Positions 1-13,600 of a DNA stretch of 64,000 nt are shown piece by piece; the first letter of the stretch is position 1; the number at the start of each line of letters is the position of its first letter. Location: NCBI GenBank assembly GCA_017506865.1, contig JAFCMP010000195.1, forward strand, positions 21,249-85,248, in the 5' to 3' direction. The notes beneath the pieces were generated by a model that saw nothing but the letters and a program-made list of their open reading frames with translations, did no database searches and was not told the origin of the DNA. The position numbers and the translations under genes are program-made. This DNA is from Tribonema minus (lineage: Eukaryota; Sar; Xanthophyceae; Tribonematales; Tribonemataceae).

Positions 1-2034
1 TGTAGCGCCATTGCGGGTTTTTGGCCGACAATGTCAGTGACACGGGCGGGCACACACAACGTCTGCTCTAGCCCGAACTTCAGCGAAACCTTCAGCAATA
101 ACTTCAAGTTCTTCAGCAACTTTGAAGTTTCTGAAAAGGTGTTAACTTCAAAACTTCAAGAAAGCCTATGAGTAGGCGCTGGCTCTTGGACCTCGTCGAA
201 TAACGTATACTAAAGTAGGTAGGCAGCCCTAGGGTTTTGATCTCTGAGAGAACAATGACGATGTCTCGGAGGTTGAGCTACCACTTCGTAGACTGCCTGC
301 AGCAAAAGAGCTACTGCTTAACCTGTGACAGCGGGCCGGCGGATCTTCTCGTCCCAAACGCAACCCAGGAAGCTACAAAGCAACCGGGGCAGTTATGCTA
401 TCATAGGCGTCTGTCGGGACCAGCAAGATGTTGAAGTTGTCTTCTCACTCACTGACTGACACTGACGCACTATGGGCCAGTCTGTGGCACCTGCCGACTA
501 AATATTGTTATGTTGAATTGAAGTTGATGAAGCTTGAGCTGTGTGTCACTGCAAGTTGAGCAGCGGCTCATTGAATGTTGTAGCTGAAGTTAGCTTGTAG
601 GTGGAGAAAGTTTGCATAGCACCATTGAAGTGCGACAACACATCAATGTCAACTTCAACAAGACCTGGTGTCACTGAGTAGTCCTCAGGCTGATTCATGT
701 GAAGGGCTACAACTTGTTGAACGTGTGACATCACTCATCTGACAACTTCATGGAGTGCACTGCTGGTTCTGCCCTGGTGACTTCACTACTAGACAATGGT
801 CTCAGTTGCTTCAAGTTCTTTGCTTTCTGAGTTGCCTTTGAAAGGAGCCTTTGAGAGGACGCCGCGGCGCTCCGGGTATGCGCCCTAGCCCAAACTGAGT
901 AGTCACTATATAAAGTAGTATGATATAATATTGGTATTACTAGTATGGTATTATTAGTAGTTTCTTAGAAGCTGAGCTTTGGTCCGGGATAGCCACGTGT
1001 CACAACTTGAAGGTGCTCCTAAGGCTTGCACTGTGCTCTGACTATTAGCAACAAGTTGTTTGAGTAGTCGTGCCCATGGCTGGGATGCCACAGTGCGCGC
1101 TGCATCGTCTATATCCTAGGAGCTAATTTGAAAGCACCTGGGACAGCTGTCTATAGAATCTGATCACACTGTGCTGCAGCGCGAAGCAATCAGCTCCAGG
1201 ACCTCTGTATGACAAGGTACCTGGATTGTGGGCCACGTCTGTTTGCCTATGAATTGCCTAGGCGATAGGCACAGAGATCATGCCAACACCCTGGTTCTGG
1301 CCCATTGGTTCCACAGCATGGACCTAGGGCATGCACAGCTGCCGGGAAGGAAACCAATGCATCATTACCTTCCACATCATCCCAACACTAGTTTTGACCA
1401 GCAGTTCAGGATCCCAACATCTTGAAGGCGCCGCTCCCCTGGCCCCCCCCTTTCCCCTTTTGCTGCGCCGGCCCGTCCACGTGGATGCTCAAGAGTCGCT
1501 GCATTGCCAGCTGTTCCATGGTTCAGCTGTGCGCTGCCGCAGACTGAGTCTTGCTGCGCAGGCTGAGTCTCGCTGCCGCAGACTGAGTCTGTGTGTTTGC
1601 ACCTGGCAGGACACTCACGGTCTGAAGCATGCTCAATAGCGCCGCATCTGATCAGTTCCACCCAGCCCAGGACCATTCAGCTGAATACTGGTCAAATTTG
1701 TCACTCAAATATTTGACGTGCATGTATGTACTCCCAGACTCCTACAGCGCAAGCCCAGGCAAAGGATGTGTATGGCGCTTCCCACATGCAGTGGACGCTG
1801 AGCACGCAGGGTGACCTAAAATCGCGCCTAAACCCAACCGATCCAATACTCACTGCGGTACGCGCCACTTCACTGCATGCTGCTAATTCAAGCGGCAGCT
1901 TGACCGACAGATCCGCCTCTGCTACCCCTCCCCAAGAGCGTTCAAACGTCAACTTCCAAACGTCAACTTCAACGTCGCTGCTGCTTGAATTCTGAGGGCA
2001 CCGAAAGTTTAGATTAGCTACACAGACGCGCAGG
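1..2034. other. Intergenic/repeat-like region with no recognised gene
   Basis: No open reading frame here resembles a known protein, and none shows the GC-rich codon pattern of the real exons in this window. The first 170 bases and 490-830 are crowded with short words related to AACTTCAA and its complement TTGAAGTT, which recur in non-coding DNA throughout the window. The last bases before 2035 should contain the promoter and 5' leader of the decarboxylase gene, but I see no clear TATA box. Confidence 0.5.
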
Positions 2035-5000
2035 ATGGATAAGATAAAGCAGCAAGCGAAGTGGCTGCCTGAAGACCCCGCTCGCCTGCACCACTGGCTC
2101 CGCCAGCATCATGAGGGAGTCGGCAAGCGCGAGAAGAAGCTTTTGCACCCTGCTTGCCAGGCGCTGAAAGATCTGATCGATGGTGACGGCATATGCCGAA
2201 TGCTGCTGACCAGAGCCATAGATCAGGTCGACCGTGATAGCGTCGAATATCACTATTTGGACTCTCCTGAGACGATGGTGGAGGTGAGTTGTTTGTGGGT
2301 GCAGGCTCTAGGCTGTGTCAAAAGCGCTGGTTGCCTCGCGGTTTTGCAGGTTTGTGAAGGCTATGGTGGCACCGCAGCACGCAGTGGCTAATCAGACTCT
2401 TGGGCCAGCTTGTTATCCACCAGGAGAGAATGCATTCACCTTTCAGCAGTAAATATGCTGCCCTCAAATTCCAAATCGCATGGGTTCAACTGATCAACTT
2501 TGCATTTGTTGCCAACAATACAGTAGCAGCAGCACTTGTTGCTTGATCCAATCCTCTTAGTGCTGTCCCTCACAAAGTCCTGCAACATAAAATCACCGTC
2601 ACAGTTAGTCCAACTCGTGTTTGACACCATCAGCATCAGCAGCACTTGATACCTTGAAGCGAGCGTGTTCCCAGTGCCGGGTCTTGCAAATAATGTCTCT
2701 GCGACATGTGCAGTGCACCTACATCTTACTTTTTGGCATATTAAATGCATGTGCATCTAAACAGCTCTTTCACATGTGCCCTATGTGTATTCCTTTGCTA
2801 CAACATTAGATTACATTTTGGTCAGCCTGGCAATACACCAATCACTGCCGTTGCTAAACAACCCTGCCATTGAAGCTGGCAGAATTCTCTCGTGTCCCCG
2901 CCATGTCCTACAAGTGCTTTGGACAATCAAGACAGGCATGTACGCACAGACTCCTTACTGTTCCGCAGGACAGAAATGCCGTCAGTGGCTAAATTAAATG
3001 AATTATTGCTGCCGCGCTGTGAGTTGGCCTCAATGATGACGCTCGAGAAGGGGCTTGTGTGCTCGCCATGTGTCCACCAGTGCCCAGGCCCACCCTTGAA
3101 CACATAAGATTGCACGGGAATGAAAGCATTCATGCTGACTTAAGCAGCTTTTACTGCATACACGCTCTAGCGGGCCGTCAGTTCAGCAGCGGAACAAGCC
3201 TTGGAGCACGCTTTAAAGGGGCTGGCTGCTTGCCTGGCAGTGCCCGACTGTGCAACACCATCCTTGCACCATTGCATCGCACTGCGCCATTACACACACT
3301 ATGTAGTACCACTGAAACAGCCAGCCATCACACACACTGCGCGTGCAGGCCATTGACGCTGTGCTGGAAATGGCCCCGGAGTACGACCCGGCGGGGCCCG
3401 TGTGCTTCCCCATCTCTGCGATACTGGTGCTCACGCTCAGCACGCCTGCGGGCTTCGAGGCCTACCGCAACACGGACCTCAACCGCTGCTTCAAGGGCAT
3501 CCTGAACGCGTGGTGCGAGTTCCTCAGCAGCGAGAGGTCGACGTACGTGCTGCACGGGGGGCGTGACGGCTGGATGAGCGCTGATGCGCAGGCGCAGCTG
3601 GGCATGGCAGGTATATATGTATACTGTACTTCCCGAAAAGCATACCTTTCTGCTGATCTGTTGTTGCTGCAGCGCAACGTGCCAGTGGAGGCTGCTGCTG
3701 CTCTTGGCATGCCGCGGCGCCCGCAGCTGTCAGTATCCTGTTATGAGCACTTTTGCAGCTCGGGCAGGCAATACGTCTCCTCGTGATTTGAAAGTGCAGT
3801 AATGATCGGCACATCATGGGTGCAATCCTGGGCTTAAGAGAGAGAGAGACCATGGTGACCATTGGCTGTGCTATTCTGTTCAGATAGGACATGAACAGTC
3901 CTCACCTTGAGCGCTGCTGCAAGCGTGCTGAGCTACCCCCACGTTTGAATCTATAAGCTCAAACATCAAACTGCTGAAACATAAACATCAAACTGCTGAA
4001 TCATTAGGCTGGGCCATCACTTTGTCTCCCTGTGCAGACTATGAACACGACCCAGACGCCCAGCACTGGGGCTACCGCAGCTGGAATGACTTCTTCACGC
4101 GCCGCCTGAGCACGAAGGGGGATCCGCGCCCCCTTGCAGGTCGCGATGATCACTCAGTCATCGTGGCCGGCTGTGACTCCATTGTGTATAGGGTGAGTGC
4201 GCACTTGCGGATTTGACCTTGCACTTGCACACTTGTGGCCGCTTGAAGCATGCGTAGGTCGCATGAGCTTGAACTGCAGAGGTGGCGTGAGCGCAATGAA
4301 GACGCCCTCTTGCTACATGTGTGTGGTAAAAAGTGCGCATATCGGGTGAGAAATATGTACCGTTTGAATTGCATACTTGATGACACAAACTGGCACTCGC
4401 ATGGGCTGCAAGTAAGATCCTGCCCTCCCGCTCTTAGGGGCATGAGACCGGAATTGAACTGTTCAAACTGCTGTGGACCCCAGAAAACCAGTATATGCCC
4501 TGTGCTTTATGCCCTGCTTAGGTACCGTGCTGCAAATTATTCCGCTGACAATATAAGCCCTGTGTAGATGATGTGACGCATGAACATCTATTGGCAATAT
4601 GCCCCTTGCGTAGATAACAGTGTGCGCGCACTGGTGTTTCTTTCTATGTGATGGTGCACTGCCTGAGGCTAACATTCAGGTGCCAGTTTCTGCAGAGAAT
4701 GCAACAAAGCATGCGCTACCAATGCTGTCTGCAAAGCGCTTGAGCCAGCTAGCTGGTCACGCCACAATAAGCACTCGCCCTGAACAAACATCATGCTCTT
4801 GCACATCGTGTCACCACCGCTGCACACCCTGAACGCAGACATTACTACATGATACTTGCACATCACATTACCAGCCACATATAACCCCCCCCCCCCCCTG
4901 CCTAAACCCCCCCCTGCAGGTGACGCACAACGCCCAGCTCACGACCAAGTTCTGGATCAAGACGCAGTCGTACTCGCTCCTGGACATGCTCGCGCACTGC

Positions 5001-6153
5001 CGCGAGTACGCCTCCAAGTTCATCGGCGGCGACGTGCTGCAGGCCTACCTTAGCGCGCTCAGCTACCACCGCTGGCACGCCCCCGTTAGCGGCAAGGTAC
5101 TGGCAGCGTGGGTTGTGGATGGCACCTACTTCTCCGAGCTGGGCGAGGCCTCGGGGCCCCCCTGGATCCGTCGCCCCCCAAAGGGTCCCAGGTGACGGAT
5201 GCGCTTGTGAAGTTGAGGTTGTAGTTGTGTGATTGGTCGGCCATTGAATTTGCGGGGCTGGTGCTGCTTTAGTTGAAGTTGTGCTCTCTTGCGTGGTTGG
5301 TGGTCGGCGGTTGCGGCCGGGTTGAGGGCAATGGCCACGGCAAGATAGAAACCGCAGTTGCCAGTCACCCGAAGGACTTGTCTTTTGCGGTTATCATTCG
5401 AAGGTTCAATCATGGGATTTGCGCAGGACCCTTGTGAAGGCTGCTGGTGAAGCAGTGGTTTGAAGTCAATATCGGCAGAGGCCAGCAGCGCACACAGTTT
5501 GCGGCGCATTGGGCTCCACTATGCAGTGTTCATCCGCGCACGTGCTTCCATGTCAGGGGATTGTACTCAAAGAATCAGGTCATGCATGACCATCCTCAGG
5601 CTGAACATGTACACACATGTTGCAGCAAGACCTTCGACAACTGCAGCCAGCGTATGTGTCAGCTGACCGAGCCTAACTTTGCACATGGGAGCCTTCCCAT
5701 CCCCAGCATCCCACGCTCCCACCACCACCTGCACTATGCTGTTTGACACAGCGCCACAGTTCTCTCTCCTCCGGGGCCGACACAAACATCAACACCCCCT
5801 TGCGCCGTTTTACCCCCCATCTCTCTCTCTCAGGGCTACATAGTGCACGTGCCACGCGCGCCGTGTACATCATCGAGGCCGACGACCCCGCCATCGGCCT
5901 GGTGGCCTTTGTCGCAGTGGGCATGGCTGAATTCTCCTCCAGCATCATCCGCGAGGACCTCCGCCGCGCCCCCGGGGCAAGCGGAAAGCCCCCTCCACAC
6001 GTCAACAAGGGGGACGAGATCGGGTACTTCCAGTTCGGCGGGTCCACGCACTGCGTCGTGTTCCGCAAGGGCGCCGTGGACGAGTTCCTCGTCAGCCCGG
6101 GCGACAGCATCGAGGTCGGGCAGCACGTCGCGACCGCCGCGAGCGCCTCGTAA
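2035..6153 (+). CDS. Phosphatidylserine decarboxylase family protein (PsiD-like), 5 exons
   Basis: Predicted pyruvoyl-dependent decarboxylase of the phosphatidylserine decarboxylase superfamily, in the branch with an N-terminal PSDC/PsiD domain. Substrate (phosphatidylserine or an aromatic amino acid) cannot be told from sequence. Exons are 2035-2283, 3349-3610, 4038-4192, 4920-5191 and 5844-6153; phases agree and give 415 residues, normal for the family. Recognisable blocks in order are the N-terminal helical domain, TPAGFEAYR in place of TPAG(F/Y), SWNDFFTRR, FWIKTQSYSLLDML, YHRWHAPVSG, IEADDPAIGL and, near the C-terminus, FQFGGSTHC. The GGST (residues 378-381, DNA 6037-6048) is the self-cleavage motif; its Ser becomes the pyruvoyl group. 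The start is the ATG opening the conserved N-terminal domain. Oddity: the last acceptor. The natural AG at 5832-5833 is followed by a family-like GYIVHV but out of frame; using the AG at 5842-5843 restores frame and omits those residues. Confidence 0.85.
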
Positions 6154-7570
6154 ACTTCAACTTGAAGATGCGGCGGTGGGGGCTGTTGCGCCACGTGCTC
6201 GGATCCTCTCGATGAGCTGCAATCAGCGCATCGGAGTAAGCAATGGCCGCGACACGCTGCACTGAGCCTCGATGGAGCTGGTGCGTGAGATTTCGCCCGA
6301 TTCTGCTGCTGCTGCTGCTGGTGCAGCCGCAAACAGTCTTCTGACCCGGGCTGTACAGTATACCCAGAACTCCTGCTGTAGCTTTAGCCGGACGGATCGC
6401 AACGTACGACAGCTGCGATGGCACCTCTTCCCTCAGAGCACTGCGCATTCGCGCTTGTGCGCCACCCTACACTGCTGTTTCCATCCCAAAGATTCCCTGG
6501 TCTCCAAGGTTTATCAAGTGCTGACTACCGTCTCCCCTCCAATTCCCCCTCCCAGACATTGCTGCAAAAGTTGAACGTTTCGTGTCCCCCCCCTCCCCCC
6601 CCTCCCCCCTCCCACCTATGCATGTGCCAGCAGCGCTATCCATGCACAGCGTCCCTCTCTCCATGCACTGTGACCCTTTCGTGCAGGCTTACATGCCTAC
6701 AGTATTGATCTAGATGTCGAAGCTTATCATCTGCTGGTATATCTGCAGCACCCCTGTACACTGTAGTGGAACCTAGGATTGCCCTCAGTTTGCTTTGTGC
6801 AACTCTAGACCACAGTATGGCGATGGCACAGGCTGGCGATGCTGCATCAGTACCGTAGGCGGTGCATGCACACACATTTTGGTGCATGTATCTGTCAGTG
6901 GTTAAGGCGGAGTATATGCGCTTGCCACTTGCACGGTGCGCTTCCGGAGCACCCTTGGGTACTTGCATACAACGGCCCGGAGGGCTTTTCATGGCTTCCT
7001 GACTGCTTGCATGATGAATATATATACACGCACACATATGACTGCAGCCTGCATGTATGCACCGTCGTTGCCCTCTGCATGAGGCAGGCTGTCGCCCTGG
7101 CTTGCCCATTGGTATTGTGAAGTGCTGCTGTTGTGCTTTGTGTGCACTGGTGCCTGAACAGCAGCTGTTGATGCTTTGCGTGGTGCTAACATCACTGCCG
7201 ACACTGGCAGGCATCGTGCAGGACCTTTAAGGCAACATGTTCGTGTGCGGTGCCCTGACTGGCATCTGCTATTGATGCTGCATTGCTTCATTTGCCTCAG
7301 TTAAGTGCGCTCCGCATTGGGCCTCAGGCTTTGAGTTGAGGATTTGAGCAAGTGACCCATCTCTACATTGGAGTTCACTGACTCAGCGGATGTGACAAAA
7401 GCCATGCAGTGTCTCAAGTTCTGTGACCAACCATGTGGTTGCATGCAGCCTCCTACAGCAATACTTTGTGAAACATCAAAATCATTGCGTCCGCGCTTGC
7501 CGGTGAGCACAGACAAGGCTTCCAAGAGACCATATGATCAGCAGGCATGCCTACAGGTATACCACAATAA
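6154..7570. other. Intergenic, no recognised gene
   Basis: Downstream of the decarboxylase stop codon. It contains C-rich runs near 6587-6612 and CA/TG-rich stretches but no protein that I recognise. An open frame entering the LINE from 7368 is not shared with LINE copy 2, so its upstream part is flanking DNA, not element. Confidence 0.5.
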
Positions 7571-7578
7571 GTGCATAG
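7571..7578. repeat. Left target-site duplication of LINE copy 1
   Basis: GTGCATAG, matched by the same 8 bases at 13767-13774 directly after the element's 3' terminus. Its inner edge coincides with the point where similarity to LINE copy 2 begins, which makes chance coincidence unlikely. Confidence 0.75.
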
Positions 7579-10500
7579 TGTTTGACCAACTCTCCCTTAG
7601 GGAACCGGTCGTTGCCAGGTCGCCTCGCCAGCCAGCTGGGAAACGTGGTGAGTCAGACGTAACGCAGGCTGGTGATAACAGCACCCACGCAACAATGACC
7701 GAGACAGCACCTGTCACGGCTATGGTTGCCAGTGGAAAGCGCAGTCGACGCAGAGGTAAACACAGACGGCAGACGCAGGAGCGACAGGCCCAGCGCGACC
7801 ATTCTCGTGCACCCCTGGCACCAGCCACCACACCGCCGAGGGGCGGTGCCTCTGCCCCCTCAGCACCAATATCCGGGCCGGCGAAGGTCACCACCGTGAC
7901 GGTGCGACCCGGATACCCTCAACCGTGTGCCATACAGTCACCGTGGAGGAGCAGCAAGACGCACTGGCAAAAGCCACCAACTATGGTTTTTCCTCTTGGC
8001 ACACGGGCCTGCAGGCACTCCACAAACAGGCGCTTGGGGAAAACACAGCGCCGCTAGCACGTGGTGGGGAGCTTCGCCCCGTGAGCATTGTGGGCAACGG
8101 CAACTGCCTGATTCATACAGCTCTACACGGCATAGGCAGCGTCGCAGTTGAGCACGGACTGCCGGCCCCAGCGCTGGTGATTGCCATGCGAGAGGCACTG
8201 CTGGACGGGATGGTGGCATACGTCACGCAGGGGGCGGGCAAACAAGGGGCCAGCATGTCATCGATGCGTCAACTGACCGCGCATGCAGCAGCCCAACCTG
8301 CGTGTACACGTGAACAATTCGACACGTACGGGACACGCGCTCGCTGCCTCGCAATCGAGTACGGCACAAATGAAACGGACAGCGCAGACAGCAGGCACAC
8401 GCTCCTGCTACAACGCCTACAGGGAGAGGGCGTGTGGGGACAGCCCCTCGGTTTGTCTGTGTGGGCCATTGTTGCAGCGGTCTACGCGGTCTCGGTGACG
8501 GTGTGGCAGGCCGAGCCTCAGGCCACTGGCAGCACGCAAAAATCAACAGGGCTGGTGCTGGCACAACTGATGGGGCTGCCAGCGGTATTCGCACCGGCAA
8601 CTCCAGCTCAACCTGACTGCCATCTGGATGTGCTGTGGACGCCGCCTGGGCTATATACAAATGTGGGACACTTTGAACTGCTTGTCGCCCCTGCGGCAGC
8701 TCCGCCCTTGCCAACCACTGTGACAGCGTCGGCGACCACTCAAGCTGACAGCACCCACATCACGGCTCCGAGTCGGACACAGTCCCGTACTGCGCTGCAG
8801 TTGCCACAGCAGCCTGAGCCACTGAGGTGTCCACTATGCACACTGGCATTTTGGCAGCTTGGTCAGAAAGAGGACAGCAAACAGCGAGGCAAACTGTCAG
8901 CTGCGAGCCGCATGGCACCGGTAGTGGCCCACTTCAACGGTGGTAGCTGCATGAGGTCGATGCTGAACCCTGAGGCGAGCACATCACACTGTCAGCAAAA
9001 TCCGGCGGCAGAATACGCCAAGGGCATCCGGCAGCAGGTTGATCACGACCCATCCGGTGACCGTGCCCCTTCAGGCAGCAGTACCTGCAACACTGGGGCA
9101 CACCATGCCAAGCGTGTGCAGGAGATGAGCACCATGTATGGCTGCACGGCAGAAGACTTCCTACGCACGGTAAGGAAGCTGAGTGCATGCACAGGTGCCT
9201 GCGGTCTGGTCCATATGTCAGCCAGCGCGGGGCAGAGGCAATGCGCGCTGACCTCGCCATGCCACACGTGTCGACGGAATGGAAGCGCCCCCACGCGCGC
9301 ACGCCCGGCAGTACCCCCGGGCCAGTCCGAGGGCGGGGGTGCGGGTAGCGACGGCGCGGCCGCGGCGGCGGGGGCTGCCGCAGCGACACCTCCAAAGCCA
9401 CCGGCGGTGCCGGCTAGTGGCGCTGCCAACTCAAAGTCCAGCAAGAAACGCCCGGCGGCCACGGCAATTGGCGCGCAACGCCGGCGCCGAACGGCAGCTG
9501 CGGCAGCACCGCCTGGCAGCGCCGGCAGCCGCACTCAGTCTAACAGCCTAAGGCTGCAGGACAGCAGCCCCCCCCACGGGACGGCCGTGGGATGGGCGGA
9601 CATGGACTTGGACCCGCCGGACGATGCCGCGTCACCGCCCCCCCCGACCACCACCACCAGTGGCAGGCCCTCAAAGCCCCAGGCACGAGCATCCCTGGCT
9701 TGGGACCTCTCGACGCCCTCGGTCGTCCACGCACTTGACCAGACCAATGAGGCGGATCTACTGCTGCTACGGTTCACCACGACTGCCAACCCCTTCCGCA
9801 CTCAGCTGCAGTGCACCCAGTGGGCACGGCTAGTGGAGCACGCCACACGACTACTGGCGGACGCCACAGACAGTGCACGTGAGGCGGCACGGGTGCGCCT
9901 CCACCATGGTGCCGGGGCGTTTGCTCATCAGGTTTCTCAGACTCTAGTGCAGCGCGGCTACAGGCTGCTGCACCTGCTAGCAGCAATGGCCTTTGGTAAA
10001 CAACCGGAGGGAACCGGTATGCCGCCTGCGGCCCGGCTGGCAGCGTTGCTGTCTGGCGACTTTGCGGAGCTACTGAGAAAGACGCTGTCAGCAGCAGCGG
10101 CGCTGCGGGCCCTCAAACCAGACAACGCAGCTACGGCGTCGGCACAAACGAACTTCGATGCCGACTGGACGGAGGCTGACTCCAGGCAGCAAACAGCATG
10201 CGCTGCCCTCTCAGGCAAGCGACGGGGGGTAGGCCTGGCTGCCGCACGACTAGAGGCGCGTGAAGCATGCGCCCCAGCAGACGAGGTCACGGCACAGGTG
10301 CTGGCAGCAAAGCACCCTGAAACTGGCACCCGGCCCGGGGTAGTCGATACGCCAATGGAGCAAGTGCGCGGCCTGGTATGCGACGCCCGGCGGCACTGCT
10401 TGCACGGCGCAGGGGTGGCAACGACCGCCGGGCCCGCTGGCAGCGGCAGTCCCGTCTTCGAATCGGGTCAGGCGCATGATCGCAGCAATAGGCCTGAGGA

Positions 10501-10651
10501 TGCTGCCAGCGCAGCCGGACGGCGCCTCGAGGTGGAGGCGACAGACATACTGTCGACCTTGTCCGCAGCAGGGGCGGGGAAGGCAGGAGGGCTGGACGGC
10601 CTACGCTATGAACACCTCTTGATGGCCGCTGGGCCTGGTGCACCAGACTGA
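7579..10651 (+). pseudogene. LINE copy 1, ORF2 N-terminal part: OTU-like protease and zinc finger
   Basis: Broken reading frame in two pieces, joined by a one-base deletion near 7903 (copy 2 has GGTGGCGACC where this copy has GGTGCGACC). The main piece is open to 10651, where a 26-bp insertion introduces TGA. Early on it has an OTU-type cysteine protease signature: VGNGNCLIHTAL with the nucleophile Cys, then WGQPLGLSVWAI and finally NVGHFELLV with the likely catalytic His. The residue three before Cys, usually Asp in OTU (DGNC), is Asn here and in copy 2. A CPLC...H-type zinc-finger-like segment follows near 8828-8950, then a long Ala/Pro-rich linker with basic KKR and RRRR clusters that could serve as nuclear localisation signals. 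The final part leads into the RT domain. Confidence 0.8.
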
Positions 10652-10671
10652 CAATGTGACAATTTGGTCCA

Positions 10672-13600
10672 GTGAAAGCAGCCACCCGCCCCGTGGGCAG
10701 TGCCTCGCCAGGACTAGCTGGTGATTCAGAATCGGATGTGATGGAACCGGCATTCGCCCATCACCTGGCCAAGGTGTTCACGACGCTGCTTGTTGAGCCC
10801 GAACTGCTGCCGGAGCAATCGCAACGGCTTCTCCGCGCCGCGGCCTCTCAGGCATAGGACAGAAGCGGCGTCCGATCGCCTGCTCCAGTGTCTGGCGCAG
10901 ACTCCTCGGGTCCACAGCGGCACGGAGTGTCAAGGGCAAAATATCAGGGCTGCTGGCCTCCATGTCGCAGTTTGGCGTAGGATACCGGTCTGGCGTCGGG
11001 CATGTGGCAGCGCGCGCGCGCGTGTGGCACGAGCTGTATGGCACCACAATCCAGCTGGACTGTGAGAACGCATTTAACAGTGTGGATCGCGCCGCCATTG
11101 TGCGGGGACTTATGCTCTTCTGTCCGGAGCTGCTCCCGCACTTTGAGTCCGTATACTGTGGTGACACTGCCCCAGAGATGCGAGTGGAGGTGAAGGGTGA
11201 AGCTCGCATTATCTGCTCCCACCTAGGGTGCCAGCAAGGGGACCCTCTAGGGCCGCTGTACTTTGCAGTGGCAGCGGCCTTCCTACTCTTCTACCCTGAT
11301 GGAGTGAATGCGACGCCCGGCAGTATGCCGGCCTACGGCCACAGCACAGCGGAACCGCCAGCCCCGCACTGCGCTTTCCTGGATGACCTCAACGTGCTGC
11401 AAGCTGCCTACTTCGACGATGCAGCGGCCGCTGGGGTGGCAGAGGTGATCCGTCGGCTTGCGGCAGGGGGCCTACGCGTTCGACCAGACAAGTCGCTGGC
11501 CATCGCCATGCGCGGCACAGTGTTTGATGAAGCGGCCAGAGCACGCCTGCGCGCCCTTGACATACCGTTTGTGGACGCCACCATGCCAGAATCCAGTCAG
11601 GGCTTTACGTCGGTCGGGGAACCGGTAGGGCACCCAGCCTATGTGCATGCTGCCATGAGCAAGCATCTTGTTGACGCAGGGACATGGCGATTGTCGTGGC
11701 AGCTAGCTGGAATGGCGCGGCATCACCTACAGGCAGCACAGTTCATTCTGCGCAGGTCACTGACGAAGCGCATGGGCTTCTTAGCTCGGGTCGTTGACAC
11801 GGCTTTGAGTGAGACATGGCTGCACGCATTTGACGGGTTCTGTGCATGGACGCTTGAACGCATGCTGCACCTGCACGGCTGCGCTACCGCGGCAGTCATG
11901 AAGTCAAACCTGCTGGCCGCCTGCACTGCTGGTGACAATGAGGAAGCCAGCAGTGGCAGCGTGCTGGTATTGCCGCGCTTGGGCCCGCCAGAACTCACGG
12001 ACATCGCAGTGCCACTGCGGGCGTCACGGTTGCCGGAGCGACGAGGCGGTCTGGGCATGCCGCTTTCGGGGCTACTGGCACCAGCCGCATACACGGCCCA
12101 GGCATGCACAACACTGCGGCCTGCAATAATTCATGCCACTGTGGCAGCAGGGGCCCTGAGGCTCGGCACTGACGAACACGGCGCAGTCACCTGGTTCGCG
12201 CAGCACTCATGCGCAATACGCGAGGACCAGGGACTGCCGCCAATCATCGAGGCCGTGCGACGCTCTACGCGAGCGCTGACAGCTGATGGCGGCGAAAAAT
12301 CACGCACAGCTGTGGCCGAGCAGCTCCCAGCATCGTTGCTGCGGTGGGCAGCAGATACGACGGCCGCAGCGTCGACGCTCCCCACTGCGGTGCAAGCGAT
12401 CTACGCCGCAACTGCCGTCACGGAGACGGGGACCACTGAGCCAGCCCCACACACCCACGGCATTGTGCCTGGCGCCGAGGCGGCCGCTGCGGCGGCGACC
12501 GTACCTGGCCCTCAAGCCGCTGCCGCGGCTGCCTCTTCCACGCCCGCTAAAACACAAACTAGCGCGGAAGAAAGCAGCTGCAGCGGCGGGCAGGAGGACG
12601 GCGACGACGACTGGGAGGCCTATGCTGACGAGATCTGCAGGAAGGTAGTGCCCCGCCGCCGGCGCGGTCACTTCACGCACGGACTACAAGCCGGCCTTTC
12701 AAATGTTCTTCGACGTCAATACGAGGACTGCCTGGTGGAGGACCTAGAGGCTGCCTCGGCTGGTGCCGTGGGCAAGCCGACGCAGGCTACACTTATTGGT
12801 GACTCGCGTGACACCAGCCGCCGCCGCCAACAGGCTAGCGCGCGGGTCCTGGCGCAGCTGCGCAGCCAGCGTGCGTCCGGGGCAATGGCGTGGATGAGCG
12901 TGCCACCCGCTGCCAATGACCGCCCGGGTGCGGCGCCCATGTCCAGTATGGCAGCAGCCACGATGATTTTGGTTGCGATCTTTATAGACGGGTGGGGCAT
13001 ACAGGGCGAGGTGTGCCCATGGCGGTGCAGTGACGTGAGCCCCACCTCCACGCATGCGATCAGCTGCCCCAGCCAGCACATACGGGGGCACAACGCAACA
13101 CACACTGCCCAAAAGCGGTGCCTACAGCGCATCTTGAGACAGCACCATGTCTCTATTGTCCGCAATGAGGACGCTAGCGTCTTCAAGGTACCGGGGTATC
13201 GGGCGGACACAGTCATTGACCCAGGGTGTCTGCACTTTAGCAGTGCATACCGTAACAAGGGAATAGTGCTAGACACAAGTGTGCGCGCGCCCACAGCAAG
13301 CTCGTACCTGACAGGCAAAACAAATGCCTCGAACACGGACGGCTATGCTGCTGGGGTGGGGGAGGACGCGAAGGTCAAGCACCACACCGGCACCTTGACG
13401 TCATCTTGGGCTTTTGTGCCATTCGTGCAGGAGTCGTACGGACGGCTGGGCAAGCAGACAAGCCTTTTTATTAAGGAGTTGGCAATGCACTCAGCACTGT
13501 GCTCAGGGGGGGGGAAGGCAGATGTGTTACGCAAGGCCGGGTTAGCTAAGCGTCAGATCCACATTGAGCTGAGCATATCGCTGGCGCGGGAGTTGGCGGA

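Noticed and set aside
7368-8057. Open frame of 229 residues crossing the LINE 5' boundary
   Set aside because: Its first 70 codons are flanking DNA and its last part is LINE sequence out of the normal frame after a one-base deletion.
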